NCBI RefSeq assembly: GCF_019969725.1
Contig: NZ_JAHXYW010000002.1
Location: forward strand, 496,001 to 560,000
Direction of reading: 5' to 3'
DNA length: 64,000 bases
From: Neobacillus bataviensis
GTDB lineage: Bacteria > Bacillota > Bacilli > Bacillales_B > DSM-18226
Shown here: one piece after another, positions 25,739 to 34,499 of the stretch
How the letters are laid out: the number at the start of each line of letters is the position of its first letter
Position numbering within the stretch: the stretch's first letter is position 1
Made by a program: the position numbers and the translations under genes
The notes under the pieces: generated by a model
Told to the model about the DNA's origin: nothing
Databases searched by the model: none
Seen by the model: only the letters and a program-made list of their open reading frames with translations

Positions 25739-26779
25739 TTATTTTCCTTCCTCGTTAAAGTCTGAAGAATTTTTAATCTGCGAAAAGCTTCCTAAGATAA
25801 ATTGTAAGTTTCTGATCTCTTCATTTATTCCTATTAGTTTAGTGTTAATTCCAAAAATGGAGTTTGAAAGTAGCGGACTTACATTCATTATTTTGGTGTT
25901 TTTAAGAAGAATACTATGTTCAACCATACAATTAATGAGTGATGAATCATCTTGAATTGAAATATAAGGACCTATTTTTGCGTTTTTTAAAATGCAGTTA
26001 TTTCCAATCAAAACAGGGCCTTCTATTGTGCAATTTTCAAGTATGGTGTTTGATCCAACTTGCACTTTATCTCCCAGCATTTTCGAAAGCACCCATTCGT
26101 TGGCGGCCAGCCATCTTCCAATTGTTCCTACATCTGAAAAAGGTTCTTTTGTAATAGAATATGAAATGGAATAATCATGATTGATCATCCACTGAATGGC
26201 ATCAGTAATTTCATATTCTCCTCTTTTGGAAAGGGATATATTGCGGATAGCATCAAAAATAGATCCATCGAATATATACATCCCGATTACAGCAAGATTA
26301 CTTTTAGGATGCTTTGGTTTTTCTTCCAAACTAATAACTTGGTGATTTTTGATTTCAGCAATCCCAAAATCACTTCCATTTTTTACTTCTGTTAGAAGGA
26401 TTGCTCCGTTATTACCTTTAAATGCTTGAATAAGAGTTTCAAGGGGCTCGAGAATGATATTATCTCCGAGCATTAATATAAAAGAATCATTGCTAATAAA
26501 TGATTCCGCCTGGCTAAGTGCATGTGCGAGTCCCAATTGCTCTGTTTGATAAATATATTGAATCTTTAATTCTTTATGGAAAAAGGAAATATAGTTAATA
26601 ATTTCCTTTTGTCCGGGATTCATTACAATACCAATTTCAGTTATTCCAGCTTTTTTCATCTTTATGATGCAATCATTAAGTATTGGCTGATTTGCAACAG
26701 GTAAAAGAGTTTTTGGTACACTAGAAGAAAAAGGCTGCATGCGTGTCCCTTTACCTGCACAAAGTATGACTCCCTTCAT
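25739..26779 (-). CDS. ytdA: Sugar-1-phosphate nucleotidyltransferase with left-handed beta-helix tail
   Basis: A 346-residue nucleotidyltransferase. The signature ILCAGKGTRMQPFSSSVPKT (residues 4-23) binds the NTP, FILMLGDNII is the metal-binding stretch, and from about residue 245 hexapeptide repeats (VQVGSNTILENCTIEGPVLI) form a left-handed beta-helix. It should make UDP-glucose or a similar NDP-sugar for the dehydrogenase encoded just upstream. ATG 26779 follows AAGGAG; the longer frame from 26827 overlaps the preceding gene. Thymidylyltransferase is the alternative activity; UDP-glucose is favoured by the neighbour. Confidence 0.83.
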   Translation of the reverse strand: MKGVILCAGKGTRMQPFSSSVPKTLLPVANQPILNDCIIKMKKAGITEIGIVMNPGQKEIINYISFFHKELKIQYIYQTEQLGLAHALSQAESFISNDSFILMLGDNIILEPLETLIQAFKGNNGAILLTEVKNGSDFGIAEIKNHQVISLEEKPKHPKSNLAVIGMYIFDGSIFDAIRNISLSKRGEYEITDAIQWMINHDYSISYSITKEPFSDVGTIGRWLAANEWVLSKMLGDKVQVGSNTILENCTIEGPVLIGNNCILKNAKIGPYISIQDDSSLINCMVEHSILLKNTKIMNVSPLLSNSIFGINTKLIGINEEIRNLQFILGSFSQIKNSSDFNEEGK

Positions 26780-26798
26780 AATATTTCTCCTTTCTGGG

Positions 26799-28106
26799 TT
26801 AAAAATCTGGCATACCAACTCCTGCATAATGGTAGCCCAACTTCTTCATGTCAGATGCATTAAGGACATTTCTGCCATCGAATACAAATGGGGAAGAAAT
26901 AATACTAATAGCGGTTTTCCAATCAATCTCAATAATTTCTTTCCATTCCGTTAGTATAAGGACAGCATCAGCCTCATTTAATGCTTCCATAGGATTGGAT
27001 GTATAAATAATAGAAGGATAAATTTTTTTGACATGTTCTGTACCTTGAGGATCGTATGCAGTAATAAAGGCATTATTTTGCAGGAGATAATCGATCATTT
27101 TTAGGGAGGGAGCTTCTCTAATATCGTCTGTGTTAGGTTTGAATGTTAAGCCTAATATAGCAATACGTTTTCCTGAGAGTGTACCTAATGCCTTCTTTAT
27201 TTTTTCCAAAAACCAATCTGTTTGTGTTTGGTTTACATGTGTGACAGCTTGAAGTATATTCAAGGTGATATTATTTTCGGATGCCAATGCCATTAATGCG
27301 CTGATATCCTTCGGAAAACATGACCCTCCATAGCCTATTCCCGCCTGGAGAAACTGAGTACCAATCCTGCTATCCATCCCCATACCTTTTGCTACTTCGC
27401 CTACATTTGCTCCAATTCTTTCACAAAATCTTGCCAGTTCATTTATAAAGGAAATTTTTGTAGCTAAAAATGCGTTTGAAGCGTATTTAATCATTTCTGC
27501 ATTTATTGGGGTTGTAAAAAGTATTTCGGAGCTGACATTGTTATACAATTGCTTCATCATTTTTTGTGCTTTCCTTGTTTCACAGCCAATCACAATTCGT
27601 TCAGGATGCAAGGCATCGTATAATGCCTTTCCCTCTCTTAGAAATTCGGGATTCGAAATCAGGTCGAAAGGTATCTTCAAATTTCGTTTTGTTAGTTCAT
27701 TTATGATTATATTTTTTATTTTTGCACTAGTTCCTACAGGGACGGTACTCTTCATAACAATTACTTTGTATTCGTTCATTAAATTTCCAATTGCCCTTGC
27801 CACTTCTTCTACATAGGACAAATCAGCTTGTCCGCCCAATAATGATGGAGTACCTACTGTAATGAAAAGGATGGAACATTGATCAATACATTCATCCAAT
27901 CGGGTTGTGAAAGAAAGTTTTCCAGTTACTGTGAGTTTTTTTAACAACTCTTCTATATCTTCTTCATAGAAGGGAAGGCTTGCAGTTTTAAGTTGTTCTA
28001 TTTTTTCCTCATCATGGTCAATGGCAAAAACAGTATGTCCACTCAATGCTAAAGCGACGCTTGTTGTAGTTCCCACATAGCCCGTCCCGATTACTGCTAT
28101 GTTCAT
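26799..28106 (-). CDS. ytcA: UDP-glucose 6-dehydrogenase
   Basis: A 435-residue NAD-dependent dehydrogenase oxidising UDP-glucose to UDP-glucuronate. The dinucleotide fold starts at once (MNIAVIGTGYVGTTTSVALA). The catalytic cysteine is in GIGYGGSCFPKDI near residue 258, and the C-terminal UDP-binding domain holds GLTFKPNTDDIREAPS. ATG 28106 is preceded by a perfect AAGGAGGT. First gene of the three-gene sugar-nucleotide unit, divergent from the spore-coat pair. A sigma-K-like CATAAACTA lies upstream on the same strand. Confidence 0.93.
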   Translation of the reverse strand: MNIAVIGTGYVGTTTSVALALSGHTVFAIDHDEEKIEQLKTASLPFYEEDIEELLKKLTVTGKLSFTTRLDECIDQCSILFITVGTPSLLGGQADLSYVEEVARAIGNLMNEYKVIVMKSTVPVGTSAKIKNIIINELTKRNLKIPFDLISNPEFLREGKALYDALHPERIVIGCETRKAQKMMKQLYNNVSSEILFTTPINAEMIKYASNAFLATKISFINELARFCERIGANVGEVAKGMGMDSRIGTQFLQAGIGYGGSCFPKDISALMALASENNITLNILQAVTHVNQTQTDWFLEKIKKALGTLSGKRIAILGLTFKPNTDDIREAPSLKMIDYLLQNNAFITAYDPQGTEHVKKIYPSIIYTSNPMEALNEADAVLILTEWKEIIEIDWKTAISIISSPFVFDGRNVLNASDMKKLGYHYAGVGMPDF

Positions 28107-28155
28107 TCGTTTGACCTCCTTACCATATTTTTCAAATAAATCCTTATGATTAATG

Positions 28156-28288
28156 TAGTTTATGAGATGAATCAAGGATTTGAAACAGTTAAAAACCTAA
28201 TCTACTGAAAGTTTTACTTTAAAGTGGGTGAGTTTTTTTATTACTTCCGCATATGGCCCTTTCATTACTTGTACGATTTCATATCATA
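28156..28288. promoter_or_regulatory. Divergent region with two sigma-K-like -10 elements
   Basis: The motif CATANNNTA, the sigma-K -10 consensus, occurs as CATAAACTA on the minus strand (28164-28156), facing the dehydrogenase gene, and as CATATCATA on the plus strand (28280-28288), facing the CotS-type gene. Neither has a convincing AC-containing -35 at 16-17 bases, so this is a weak indication of mother-cell expression that fits the gene content. Confidence 0.35.
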
Positions 28289-28368
28289 AAATAAGTCTAT
28301 TTGAGGAATCTGTAACAATCAAACTAAAAAAATGGTCTCGCTTTAGCGGACTTCAAAGGAGGGTTATT

Positions 28369-29454
28369 TTGAAGGAGATAGTAATTCTTCCATGGGAAGA
28401 AAGGGAAGATATTAAAGTCTTTGTACCCGATTATGTTAATGCATTAGCAAAAGAGGTTATTAAAAATTATAGTTTTCAGGTTAATAGCATGGAGGTTATA
28501 GCAACTAAGGCTGAACAAGGCGGAGCTATTTGGAAAATTTCCACCAGTAAGGGGCCCAAAAGTTTAAAACTGTTACACCGAAGGCCGACCAGAAGTTTAT
28601 TCAGCCTTGGGGCACAAAGATACTTGGTTGATGTTAAAGGTGCAAGAGTGCCAGCAATCGTCAAAACAAAACATGGACAAGATTTTATTGAAGCTGGCGG
28701 AAAAGTATGGTTTGTTGCTGAATGGATTGAACCACTGACCCCGATATCAAAGGATTTGGAAGGAACAAAGCAGCTTTGTTACACTCTTGGTCAATTTCAT
28801 GCTCAAACTAGGGGCTATGTCCCACCAGATGGGGCTGAAATTGCTTCAAGATTGTATAAATGGCCAAGGAAGTATGAAAAAATGATTACCAAAATGGATT
28901 GGTTCAAAAATTTATCCCAAGCCTATAATCACATGCCAGCAAGTTCAACTATATTGAATGTAATCGATAAATTTCAAGATCAAGCCAAAACAAGTCTAAA
29001 TAGACTGAATCAATCTAAATATTTAGACTTAATAAAAAAAGGAAATAAAGAATGGGGCCTTGCTCATCAAGATTATGGATGGTCCAATTCACAAATGGGA
29101 CGTAATGGAATGTGGATTATCGACCTGGATGGTGTCGCCTATGACCTTCCCATTCGGGATTTGAGAAAGTTGATTACTGGTAAAATGGCAGAATTATATA
29201 AATGGGATGTAACATGGGTTCGTGAAATGATTTTGGCTTATCACAAAGCAAATCCAATATCCCCTGAACTATATGAAGTATTAATGATTGATTTATCTTT
29301 GCCCAATGAATTTTACAGATTTATGAAAGACATTGTGAAGGAACCGGAATTATTCCTAAATCCAGTAACAGCAGAAGTAATTACAGCTCTTATCGAGACG
29401 GAACAATCCAAATGGCCTGTCTTAAAAGCGATTCAAAATGATTGGAGGAAATAG
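28369..29454 (+). CDS. CotS-family spore-coat kinase-like protein
   Basis: A 361-residue protein of the CotS/aminoglycoside-phosphotransferase-like family found in the spore coat. An N-lobe (residues 25-105) with SLKLLHRRP is followed by the catalytic-type loop WGLAHQDYGWSN (near residue 228) and a metal-binding-type IDLDG, so the kinase residues look intact. I chose TTG 28369 because AAAGGAGGG lies six bases before it; the frame extends 47 codons further up into the promoter region without a ribosome site. The CotSA-type glycosyltransferase begins six bases downstream, as in the cotSA-cotS pairing of B. subtilis. Its substrate is unknown. Confidence 0.85.
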   Translation: MKEIVILPWEEREDIKVFVPDYVNALAKEVIKNYSFQVNSMEVIATKAEQGGAIWKISTSKGPKSLKLLHRRPTRSLFSLGAQRYLVDVKGARVPAIVKTKHGQDFIEAGGKVWFVAEWIEPLTPISKDLEGTKQLCYTLGQFHAQTRGYVPPDGAEIASRLYKWPRKYEKMITKMDWFKNLSQAYNHMPASSTILNVIDKFQDQAKTSLNRLNQSKYLDLIKKGNKEWGLAHQDYGWSNSQMGRNGMWIIDLDGVAYDLPIRDLRKLITGKMAELYKWDVTWVREMILAYHKANPISPELYEVLMIDLSLPNEFYRFMKDIVKEPELFLNPVTAEVITALIETEQSKWPVLKAIQNDWRK

Positions 29455-29460
29455 GAAAAT

Positions 29461-30819
29461 ATGAAAATATTAATGGTTTGTACAGAAAAACTTCCTGTTC
29501 CCCCAGTATTAGGAGGAGCAATCCAAACATATATTTCAGGGATATTGCCATATTTAAGTAAGCTCCATGATATTACTGTATTGGGGATCAATGATGCAGC
29601 TTTGCCGGAAACTGAAACGAAAAATGGAATCCATTATGTTCGTGTACCAGGGAAAATTTTTGAAATCTATCGTGAAGGGGTTGTTCGCTATATTCAAAAC
29701 AATCACTTCGATCTGATCCACATATTTAATCGCCCACGACTTGTTCTGCCCGTCCGGCAAGTTGCTCCTCAGTCCAGAATTACCTTAAGCATGCATAATG
29801 ATATGTTCAATTTGGAAAAAATTGATCCGTCAGAAGCAAATGCCGTTGTACAAGAAGTATCAAAAATTGTAACTGTGAGTAATTATGTCGGAAATGTCAT
29901 CCGCAACCTTTATCCACAAGCATCGACAAAACTCCAAACCATCTATTCCGGAGTGGATACGGAACGATTTCTACCTGGCAGACATTCCAAAATGTATAAA
30001 ACTAGGAATTCGATTCGAAAAGAACATGGATTAGAGAACAAGACGGTCATTTTATTTGCGGGAAGACTTTCAGCCAACAAAGGAGTCGACAGATTAGTCA
30101 GAGCCTTACCATTGCTTTCTAAAAAATATAAAGATTTGGCTTTAGTCATCGTCGGAAGTAATTGGTTTAGCCAAAATGAGATAACCGATTATGTAGCCTA
30201 TGTTAGAGCATTAGCGGCAACACAGTCAGTACCTGTTATGACAACAGGCTTTGTTAGTCCATATGATATCCAAAACTGGTTTGCAGCGGCTGATTTATTT
30301 GTCTGTACCTCAATTTGGCAGGAACCTCTGGCAAGAGTTCATTATGAAGCAATGGCAGCAGGTCTCCCAATCGTTACAACGGCAAGGGGAGGAAATCCTG
30401 AAGTTATTCTTCCAAAGGAAAATGGATTAATAGTGGAAAATCCGGAGGATCCAGAGAATTTTTACAAAAAAATAACCGAAATATTATCTGACAAATATAT
30501 GATGAAAAAAATGGGGGAAAAAGGAAGAGAACTTGCTGAATCCAAATACCAATGGACGAGAGTAGCAGACGAGGTACTTGAAGTATGGAAGCAATCTGAA
30601 AATGCCGAAATTCAAATTTCAGAAAAGGAAAGCATGATAACAGAAGATGGAGTCGAGAATGCCGGAATAGAAGTCGAATCCAAAATAGATAATGCCACAG
30701 ACAGTAAAGATTCTAAAAAAGATAAAGACAAAAACAGTAAAGATCACAAAAAACATAATAGGAAAAATCGATCACATCGATCACATCGATCACATCGATC
30801 ACATCGATCACATCGATAA
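29461..30819 (+). CDS. cotSA: CotSA-type spore-coat glycosyltransferase (GT4) with SHR-repeat tail
   Basis: A 452-residue GT-B glycosyltransferase of family 4 related to spore-coat CotSA/YtcC. It has the N-terminal glycine-rich VPPVLGGAIQTY, AGRLSANKGVDRLVRAL in the middle and the donor-binding EPLARVHYEAMAAGLPIV (E-x7-E) near residue 280. From about residue 380 comes a highly charged, low-complexity tail (Asp/Lys/Ser), ending in NRKN and five Ser-His-Arg triplets encoded by a perfect 9-base tandem repeat. The basic tail may bind coat or polysaccharide. It is coupled to the CotS-type gene by a seven-base gap and ends in a terminator. The nucleotide sugars made by the divergent unit are its likely donors. 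Confidence 0.85.
   Translation: MKILMVCTEKLPVPPVLGGAIQTYISGILPYLSKLHDITVLGINDAALPETETKNGIHYVRVPGKIFEIYREGVVRYIQNNHFDLIHIFNRPRLVLPVRQVAPQSRITLSMHNDMFNLEKIDPSEANAVVQEVSKIVTVSNYVGNVIRNLYPQASTKLQTIYSGVDTERFLPGRHSKMYKTRNSIRKEHGLENKTVILFAGRLSANKGVDRLVRALPLLSKKYKDLALVIVGSNWFSQNEITDYVAYVRALAATQSVPVMTTGFVSPYDIQNWFAAADLFVCTSIWQEPLARVHYEAMAAGLPIVTTARGGNPEVILPKENGLIVENPEDPENFYKKITEILSDKYMMKKMGEKGRELAESKYQWTRVADEVLEVWKQSENAEIQISEKESMITEDGVENAGIEVESKIDNATDSKDSKKDKDKNSKDHKKHNRKNRSHRSHRSHRSHRSHR
30769..30813 (+). repeat. Five perfect tandem copies of CGATCACAT
   Basis: The nine-base unit repeats without mismatch inside the 3-prime end of the CotSA-type gene, giving Ser-His-Arg triplets. Since the unit is a multiple of three, slippage would change tail length without breaking the frame. 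Confidence 0.95.
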
Positions 30820-30850
30820 AACGGAGTAGATTATTCAACCTTAAATATAT

Positions 30851-30886
30851 GTGAAATGGCTTGGAGGATACCTCCGAGCCATTTTA
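30851..30886. terminator. Bidirectional terminator between cotSA and hlyIII
   Basis: AAATGGCTTGGAGG pairs with CCTCCGAGCCATTT around an ATA loop, flanked by T-rich sequence, between two convergent genes. Confidence 0.88.
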
Positions 30887-30900
30887 TAAGAATATTCATA

Positions 30901-31548
30901 TTATATAACATACAAAAACACACTAAAGAAATGCGCAAGGCTGCCCAGCAATATGAAAATATGAAAAATTTCATGAAAGCCTAAATACTTAAACTCCAAA
31001 AACTTCGGCTTCGCCCCATAGATGACACCTCCAATAGTATAGAAGATGCCGCCTAACACCAATAAAAATAAACCCCAAGGATTTAAACTGCCGGCAAGCG
31101 GCGAAAAAACAAACACAATCATCCAGCCCATCGCGATATAGAGTGCCGTCGAAATCCAGCGGGGACAATTAAACCAAACCATTTTAAAAACTACTCCACT
31201 TATCGCTACTGCAGAAATAATCGAAAAAAGAATCGCACCGGTTTTTCCGTTCAAACTAATGAAGCAAAAAGGCGTATATGTTCCTGCAATCAAGACAAAA
31301 ATCATTGAATGATCAAGCCGCCTTAAAAAGGCAATCACTTTATCTCTGGCGATAACCATGTGGTAAGTAGCCGAGGCGGAATAAAGCAAAATCATACTTA
31401 CACCAAAAATGATAACAGCAGCAATGGTCATTGGTGATGGAGATGACATGGATGCTTTGATAACCATCGCGAGCAGCCCCACAAAGGATAAAAGAGCCCC
31501 TGCTAAATGGGTGAGTCCATTGATTGGTTCCCGAATGTAATTGTTCAT
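30901..31548 (-). CDS. Hemolysin III-family (PAQR-like) membrane protein
   Basis: A 215-residue protein with seven predicted membrane helices. The PAQR/HlyIII signatures are present: REPINGLTHLAGALLSFVGL at residues 5-24, SATYH (about residue 59), RRLDHSMIFVLIAGTYTPF (about residue 76) and the C-terminal FHEIFHIFILLGSLAHFF with the metal-site histidines. Despite the name, most bacterial members probably act on lipids or envelope homeostasis. ATG follows a GGAGG-type site. It is divergent from a DUF1836 gene, with two inverted repeats in the shared upstream region. Confidence 0.9.
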   Translation of the reverse strand: MNNYIREPINGLTHLAGALLSFVGLLAMVIKASMSSPSPMTIAAVIIFGVSMILLYSASATYHMVIARDKVIAFLRRLDHSMIFVLIAGTYTPFCFISLNGKTGAILFSIISAVAISGVVFKMVWFNCPRWISTALYIAMGWMIVFVFSPLAGSLNPWGLFLLVLGGIFYTIGGVIYGAKPKFLEFKYLGFHEIFHIFILLGSLAHFFSVFLYVI

Positions 31549-31569
31549 TTGAATGCCTCCTATCGTAAC

Positions 31570-31614
31570 ATGTAGTTTTAATAACTACATATAATGATAC
31601 TAGTGTGTTATCAT
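31570..31614. promoter_or_regulatory. Two dyad operators between hlyIII and DUF1836 gene
   Basis: ATGTAGTT and AACTACAT form a perfect inverted repeat around TTAAT at 31570-31590. A second dyad, ATGATA and TATCAT around nine bases, lies at 31594-31614. They fill the gap between the hlyIII start and the promoter of the DUF1836 gene, as expected for an autoregulatory operator region. Confidence 0.6.
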
Positions 31615-31615
31615 C

Positions 31616-31644
31616 TAGTCAATGCTTATTTCATAAGGTATAAT
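31616..31644 (+). promoter_or_regulatory. Promoter of the DUF1836 gene
   Basis: TAGTCA at 31616-31621 and a consensus TATAAT at 31639-31644 are 17 bases apart. The -10 overlaps the in-frame ATG at 31643, which argues that translation starts later, at 31682. Confidence 0.65.
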
Positions 31645-31681
31645 GAAAAATATCAAGCATGAGAACGGGGTAATTAAAATC

Positions 31682-32260
31682 ATGGAAAATATCCATCAAC
31701 TTATTGAACAGCTTGGCCTAGAAGCGAGTCTGACTTTGGAGGAAATTCCTAATATCGATTTATACATGGACCAAGTCATTCAGTTATTTGAAAATAAATT
31801 TGCTGAATCAAAGCGGAATGACGAAGAAAAGGTTCTTACTAAAACGATGATAAATAACTATGCGAAGGGAAAGCTGATTTTTCCAATAAAAAATAAAAAA
31901 TATTCAAAAGAACATCTCATCTTAATCAGTCTGATTTATCAGCTAAAAGGGGCTTTATCAATCAATGATATTAAAATATTGCTTGATGGCGTCAATAAAA
32001 AAATTATCAAAGAGGAAATCAATTTAGACTCCTTTTACAATAGTTATTTAAATCTAACCAGCAAAAATGTCGGGGACTTTAAAATGGATTTACAGGATCG
32101 AGAGTCAGAAGTAAAAGATGCGATGGACGATGTTGCCCCGTACCTAGAGCAGGTACTCATGATTTCCTCGCTTGTTCATATGAGTAATTTATATAGAAAA
32201 GCTGCCGAAAAGCTAATTGACCAAATTCCAATTGAAAAAGAAGAAAAGCGTCAACGATAG
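31682..32260 (+). CDS. DUF1836 putative DNA-binding regulator
   Basis: A 192-residue protein of the DUF1836 family. After a short N-terminal stretch, residues 45-140 contain the family domain with a likely winged-helix region (LTKTMINNYAKGKLIFP, then KYSKEHLILISLIYQLK, resembling MerR-type recognition and wing). The C-terminal part is helical. I chose ATG 31682 because the upstream ATG lies within the -10 hexamer. Its divergent placement next to hlyIII and the dyads between them suggest that it controls itself and the membrane protein. The ligand is unknown. Confidence 0.8.
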   Translation: MENIHQLIEQLGLEASLTLEEIPNIDLYMDQVIQLFENKFAESKRNDEEKVLTKTMINNYAKGKLIFPIKNKKYSKEHLILISLIYQLKGALSINDIKILLDGVNKKIIKEEINLDSFYNSYLNLTSKNVGDFKMDLQDRESEVKDAMDDVAPYLEQVLMISSLVHMSNLYRKAAEKLIDQIPIEKEEKRQR

Positions 32261-32275
32261 GTTTTGACGCTTTTT
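32241..32275. terminator. Bidirectional terminator at overlapping 3-prime ends
   Basis: AAAGCGTCAA pairs with TTTGACGCTTT around CGATAGGT, with A and T runs outside. The stop codons of both convergent genes, which overlap by ten bases, lie within this stem-loop. Confidence 0.88.
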
Positions 32276-33801
32276 GTACTGGAGTTTTCAATCTTAATAT
32301 CTTGGATACCTTGACCCACATCAATGGATTTAGGAGAGGAATTTTCTATCTCCACGTCACAAATCCGAACACTCTCCGCCCGATTTTCTCCTCCCAATAC
32401 TTTAATGCCTGCTCCTGCTGTTTTAAAATCCTTAATCAAAATGTTTTTCAAAACTACATTTCTAGCACGATATTGGATCGCCATGACTGGGTTTCCTTTG
32501 TAGTCATAATACGGGTCGCCAATCAAGGTAAACTGATTAATGACGACATTTTTATATGCGGAAACAACCAAGCCTCGCGGTGTGGAATCCTTATATAAAT
32601 CGGAAAAAATCGGAGCGATACATAATAGATTTGCAGCCATGATATTAAAGGCCGTTTTTGATTCAGCATCCGTGCTTTTGTGATGACCGATATGGCGAAA
32701 ATTATAGGAGCGGTTATCATTCACTGAAATATGTCCAACAATTTGGATATTAGCTGCTGCGGATGAATTTTCATGAGCCTTTATTTCCACTCCGCCAAAG
32801 CAGCGGGCAGTAGAATTATTGACGAGCAAGACATTCCGTGAGCCGTCATCAATTTCAATCCCGTTTGAATTTGAGAAGCCCTTTTGATGGGCCCTTCCGC
32901 TTGGGTCGCACATATGTGAGTTCGAGATGAAAATATTATCACTATGATGGGTGGTAATGCCGTCATCGCCAAATCCATAGCCATTTAAATGATCAAGCCA
33001 CACATACATGCTGCCGCCCCGGGCACGAAAACCATCCCCTGCATAATTGTACAAGGTAGAGGAAATGTCAAAACAATGAAGACCTGGATTGATTGCCTCT
33101 ACATCCTTTACCCAGCCATACGTTACATTTGCGTATGTTAAACAGCTTGAATGATTACCCCAAGTACTCGTTTTTGGACTGTCGCCAAGTCTCTCCACAT
33201 TCCAGTCCAAGCTCAATGACCCAACGAAAAGATGGTGGTTTCCTCGCCAATGATTGGCGTTAGTAATAAGCCTTGTTCCTTTAGGAGCATCGTCATGCAG
33301 CTTAATTGTAGTCACACCTTTTCCAGCACCCTCCAGAATGGTCCAAGACGGCAGGCGGATCCCCTTGGTAACATAAATTCCCTTTGGGATCATTACTTTT
33401 ACAGAGCCCATTCCTAATGCTTTTTGAAAAGCCGCAGTACAATCTGTCAAACCATCCCCAATTGCACCATAATCAATGATATTTACTTCTTTAATGGCTC
33501 TATTTTGTAATTTAGTGAATTCATTGTTTAATAAATCTATCCATTCTGGATAAACCATTCCTTGAGAATCCACATTCATTATGGGTGGAATGCTAAGCTT
33601 AGACCTTTTTGAAAAAAGCCGGAAAAACATTTCTGATAAAGAAACGCGTTTCTTAACAACTTTTGGAGCAGAAAATTCCTTTTGATGGAACTGCTTAAAG
33701 AGAGCTGCAGTTTCCTGAACAACCATAGAAGGATTATTCGCAAGGCTAGCTAGTATCGCAGCATTTTGATTCGGATCATAGTTTTTAGATAAATCAAGCA
33801 T
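32251..33801 (-). CDS. Right-handed beta-helix (pectate-lyase-3-like) protein
   Basis: A 516-residue protein with an N-terminal region of about 100 residues (VVQETAALFKQFHQKEF, then KRVSLSEMFFRLFSKRS) of unknown function. From about residue 115 it has a pectate-lyase-3/GH28-like right-handed beta-helix beginning IIDYGAIGDGLTDCTAAFQKAL and continuing through many short strands with Asn/Asp turns (NNSTARCFGGVEIKAHEN). No signal peptide is present, which is unusual for a polysaccharide depolymerase and more like phage-tail-type or spore-associated beta-helix proteins. ATG 33801 follows CGGAGTGAG; the longer frame to 33858 lacks a ribosome site. The substrate cannot be inferred. No neighbouring carbohydrate operon. 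Confidence 0.75.
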   Translation of the reverse strand: MLDLSKNYDPNQNAAILASLANNPSMVVQETAALFKQFHQKEFSAPKVVKKRVSLSEMFFRLFSKRSKLSIPPIMNVDSQGMVYPEWIDLLNNEFTKLQNRAIKEVNIIDYGAIGDGLTDCTAAFQKALGMGSVKVMIPKGIYVTKGIRLPSWTILEGAGKGVTTIKLHDDAPKGTRLITNANHWRGNHHLFVGSLSLDWNVERLGDSPKTSTWGNHSSCLTYANVTYGWVKDVEAINPGLHCFDISSTLYNYAGDGFRARGGSMYVWLDHLNGYGFGDDGITTHHSDNIFISNSHMCDPSGRAHQKGFSNSNGIEIDDGSRNVLLVNNSTARCFGGVEIKAHENSSAAANIQIVGHISVNDNRSYNFRHIGHHKSTDAESKTAFNIMAANLLCIAPIFSDLYKDSTPRGLVVSAYKNVVINQFTLIGDPYYDYKGNPVMAIQYRARNVVLKNILIKDFKTAGAGIKVLGGENRAESVRICDVEIENSSPKSIDVGQGIQDIKIENSSTKSVKTYR

Positions 33802-34078
33802 TGTTCTCACTCCGTTATTACATTGTTGACTGCCCTTTCGGCAATGGTATTGGTGCAAATTCTAGCTGCAATTTGTTTCCATCGTTGTATTTTTAATCAT
33901 TTTTTTAATAAATATAATGGTTATTATCTTGCTGTACTTGATTTTAAAAAATATAAGCGAACCGGTCACAAAGGGGTTAACCAATATTAGTGTATAAAAT
34001 AAAACTTTTGAATCCAAGGAGGGGGATAAATTTTAAGAAAAGAAAAATACTAACAAATGTTCGGAGGTGAAATTTTTC

Positions 34079-34393
34079 ATGGAAGAGAAGGATTTTGAAA
34101 AAATTTATGAACAGTATAAACATCAAGGTAAGCAGCAAGCCCAATTGGAAGCAGGTCAAGGTAATAATAACGGAAAAGAAGAGTTCGTCGCTGTAAGGAA
34201 AAACGACGATGGCGATATTATTGCTTTTAAGACAAACACAGGGCGGGAGCTGGATTATATCACTGCTCTGGATGAAGCAAAAGCTGGCAAGCTTGCTCAT
34301 GTTGATGTCTTTCATAAATATGGAAGGGACATCATTCGCAGCGAACCTGATGGTATCAAAGAAAATAATTTAGATCGATTACCGGGATTTTAA
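34079..34393 (+). CDS. DUF3892-family protein
   Basis: A 104-residue protein. Residues 1-40 are charged and Gln/Asn-rich. Residues 41-104 form the DUF3892 domain (FVAVRKNDDGDIIAFKTN, GRELDYITALDEAK, HVDVFHKYGRDIIRSEPDG). The family is common in spore-forming Bacilli and its function is unknown. ATG 34079 follows GGAGGT by ten bases; the GTG at 34067 is part of that site. Single gene with its own terminator. Confidence 0.85.
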   Translation: MEEKDFEKIYEQYKHQGKQQAQLEAGQGNNNGKEEFVAVRKNDDGDIIAFKTNTGRELDYITALDEAKAGKLAHVDVFHKYGRDIIRSEPDGIKENNLDRLPGF

Positions 34394-34399
34394 CAATAA

Positions 34400-34434
34400 A
34401 TCGCTGAGTGGCCTTGTAGCTGCTCAGTTTTTTT
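34400..34434 (+). terminator. Terminator after the DUF3892 gene
   Basis: CTGAGTGGCC and the complementary CTGCTCAG with a short loop are followed by seven T residues. Confidence 0.7.
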
Positions 34435-34499
34435 CTGACTTGAAGGATAATACCATTTTTTGGTGAATATATACACCAATGAAGGTAGGGGAGATACGT

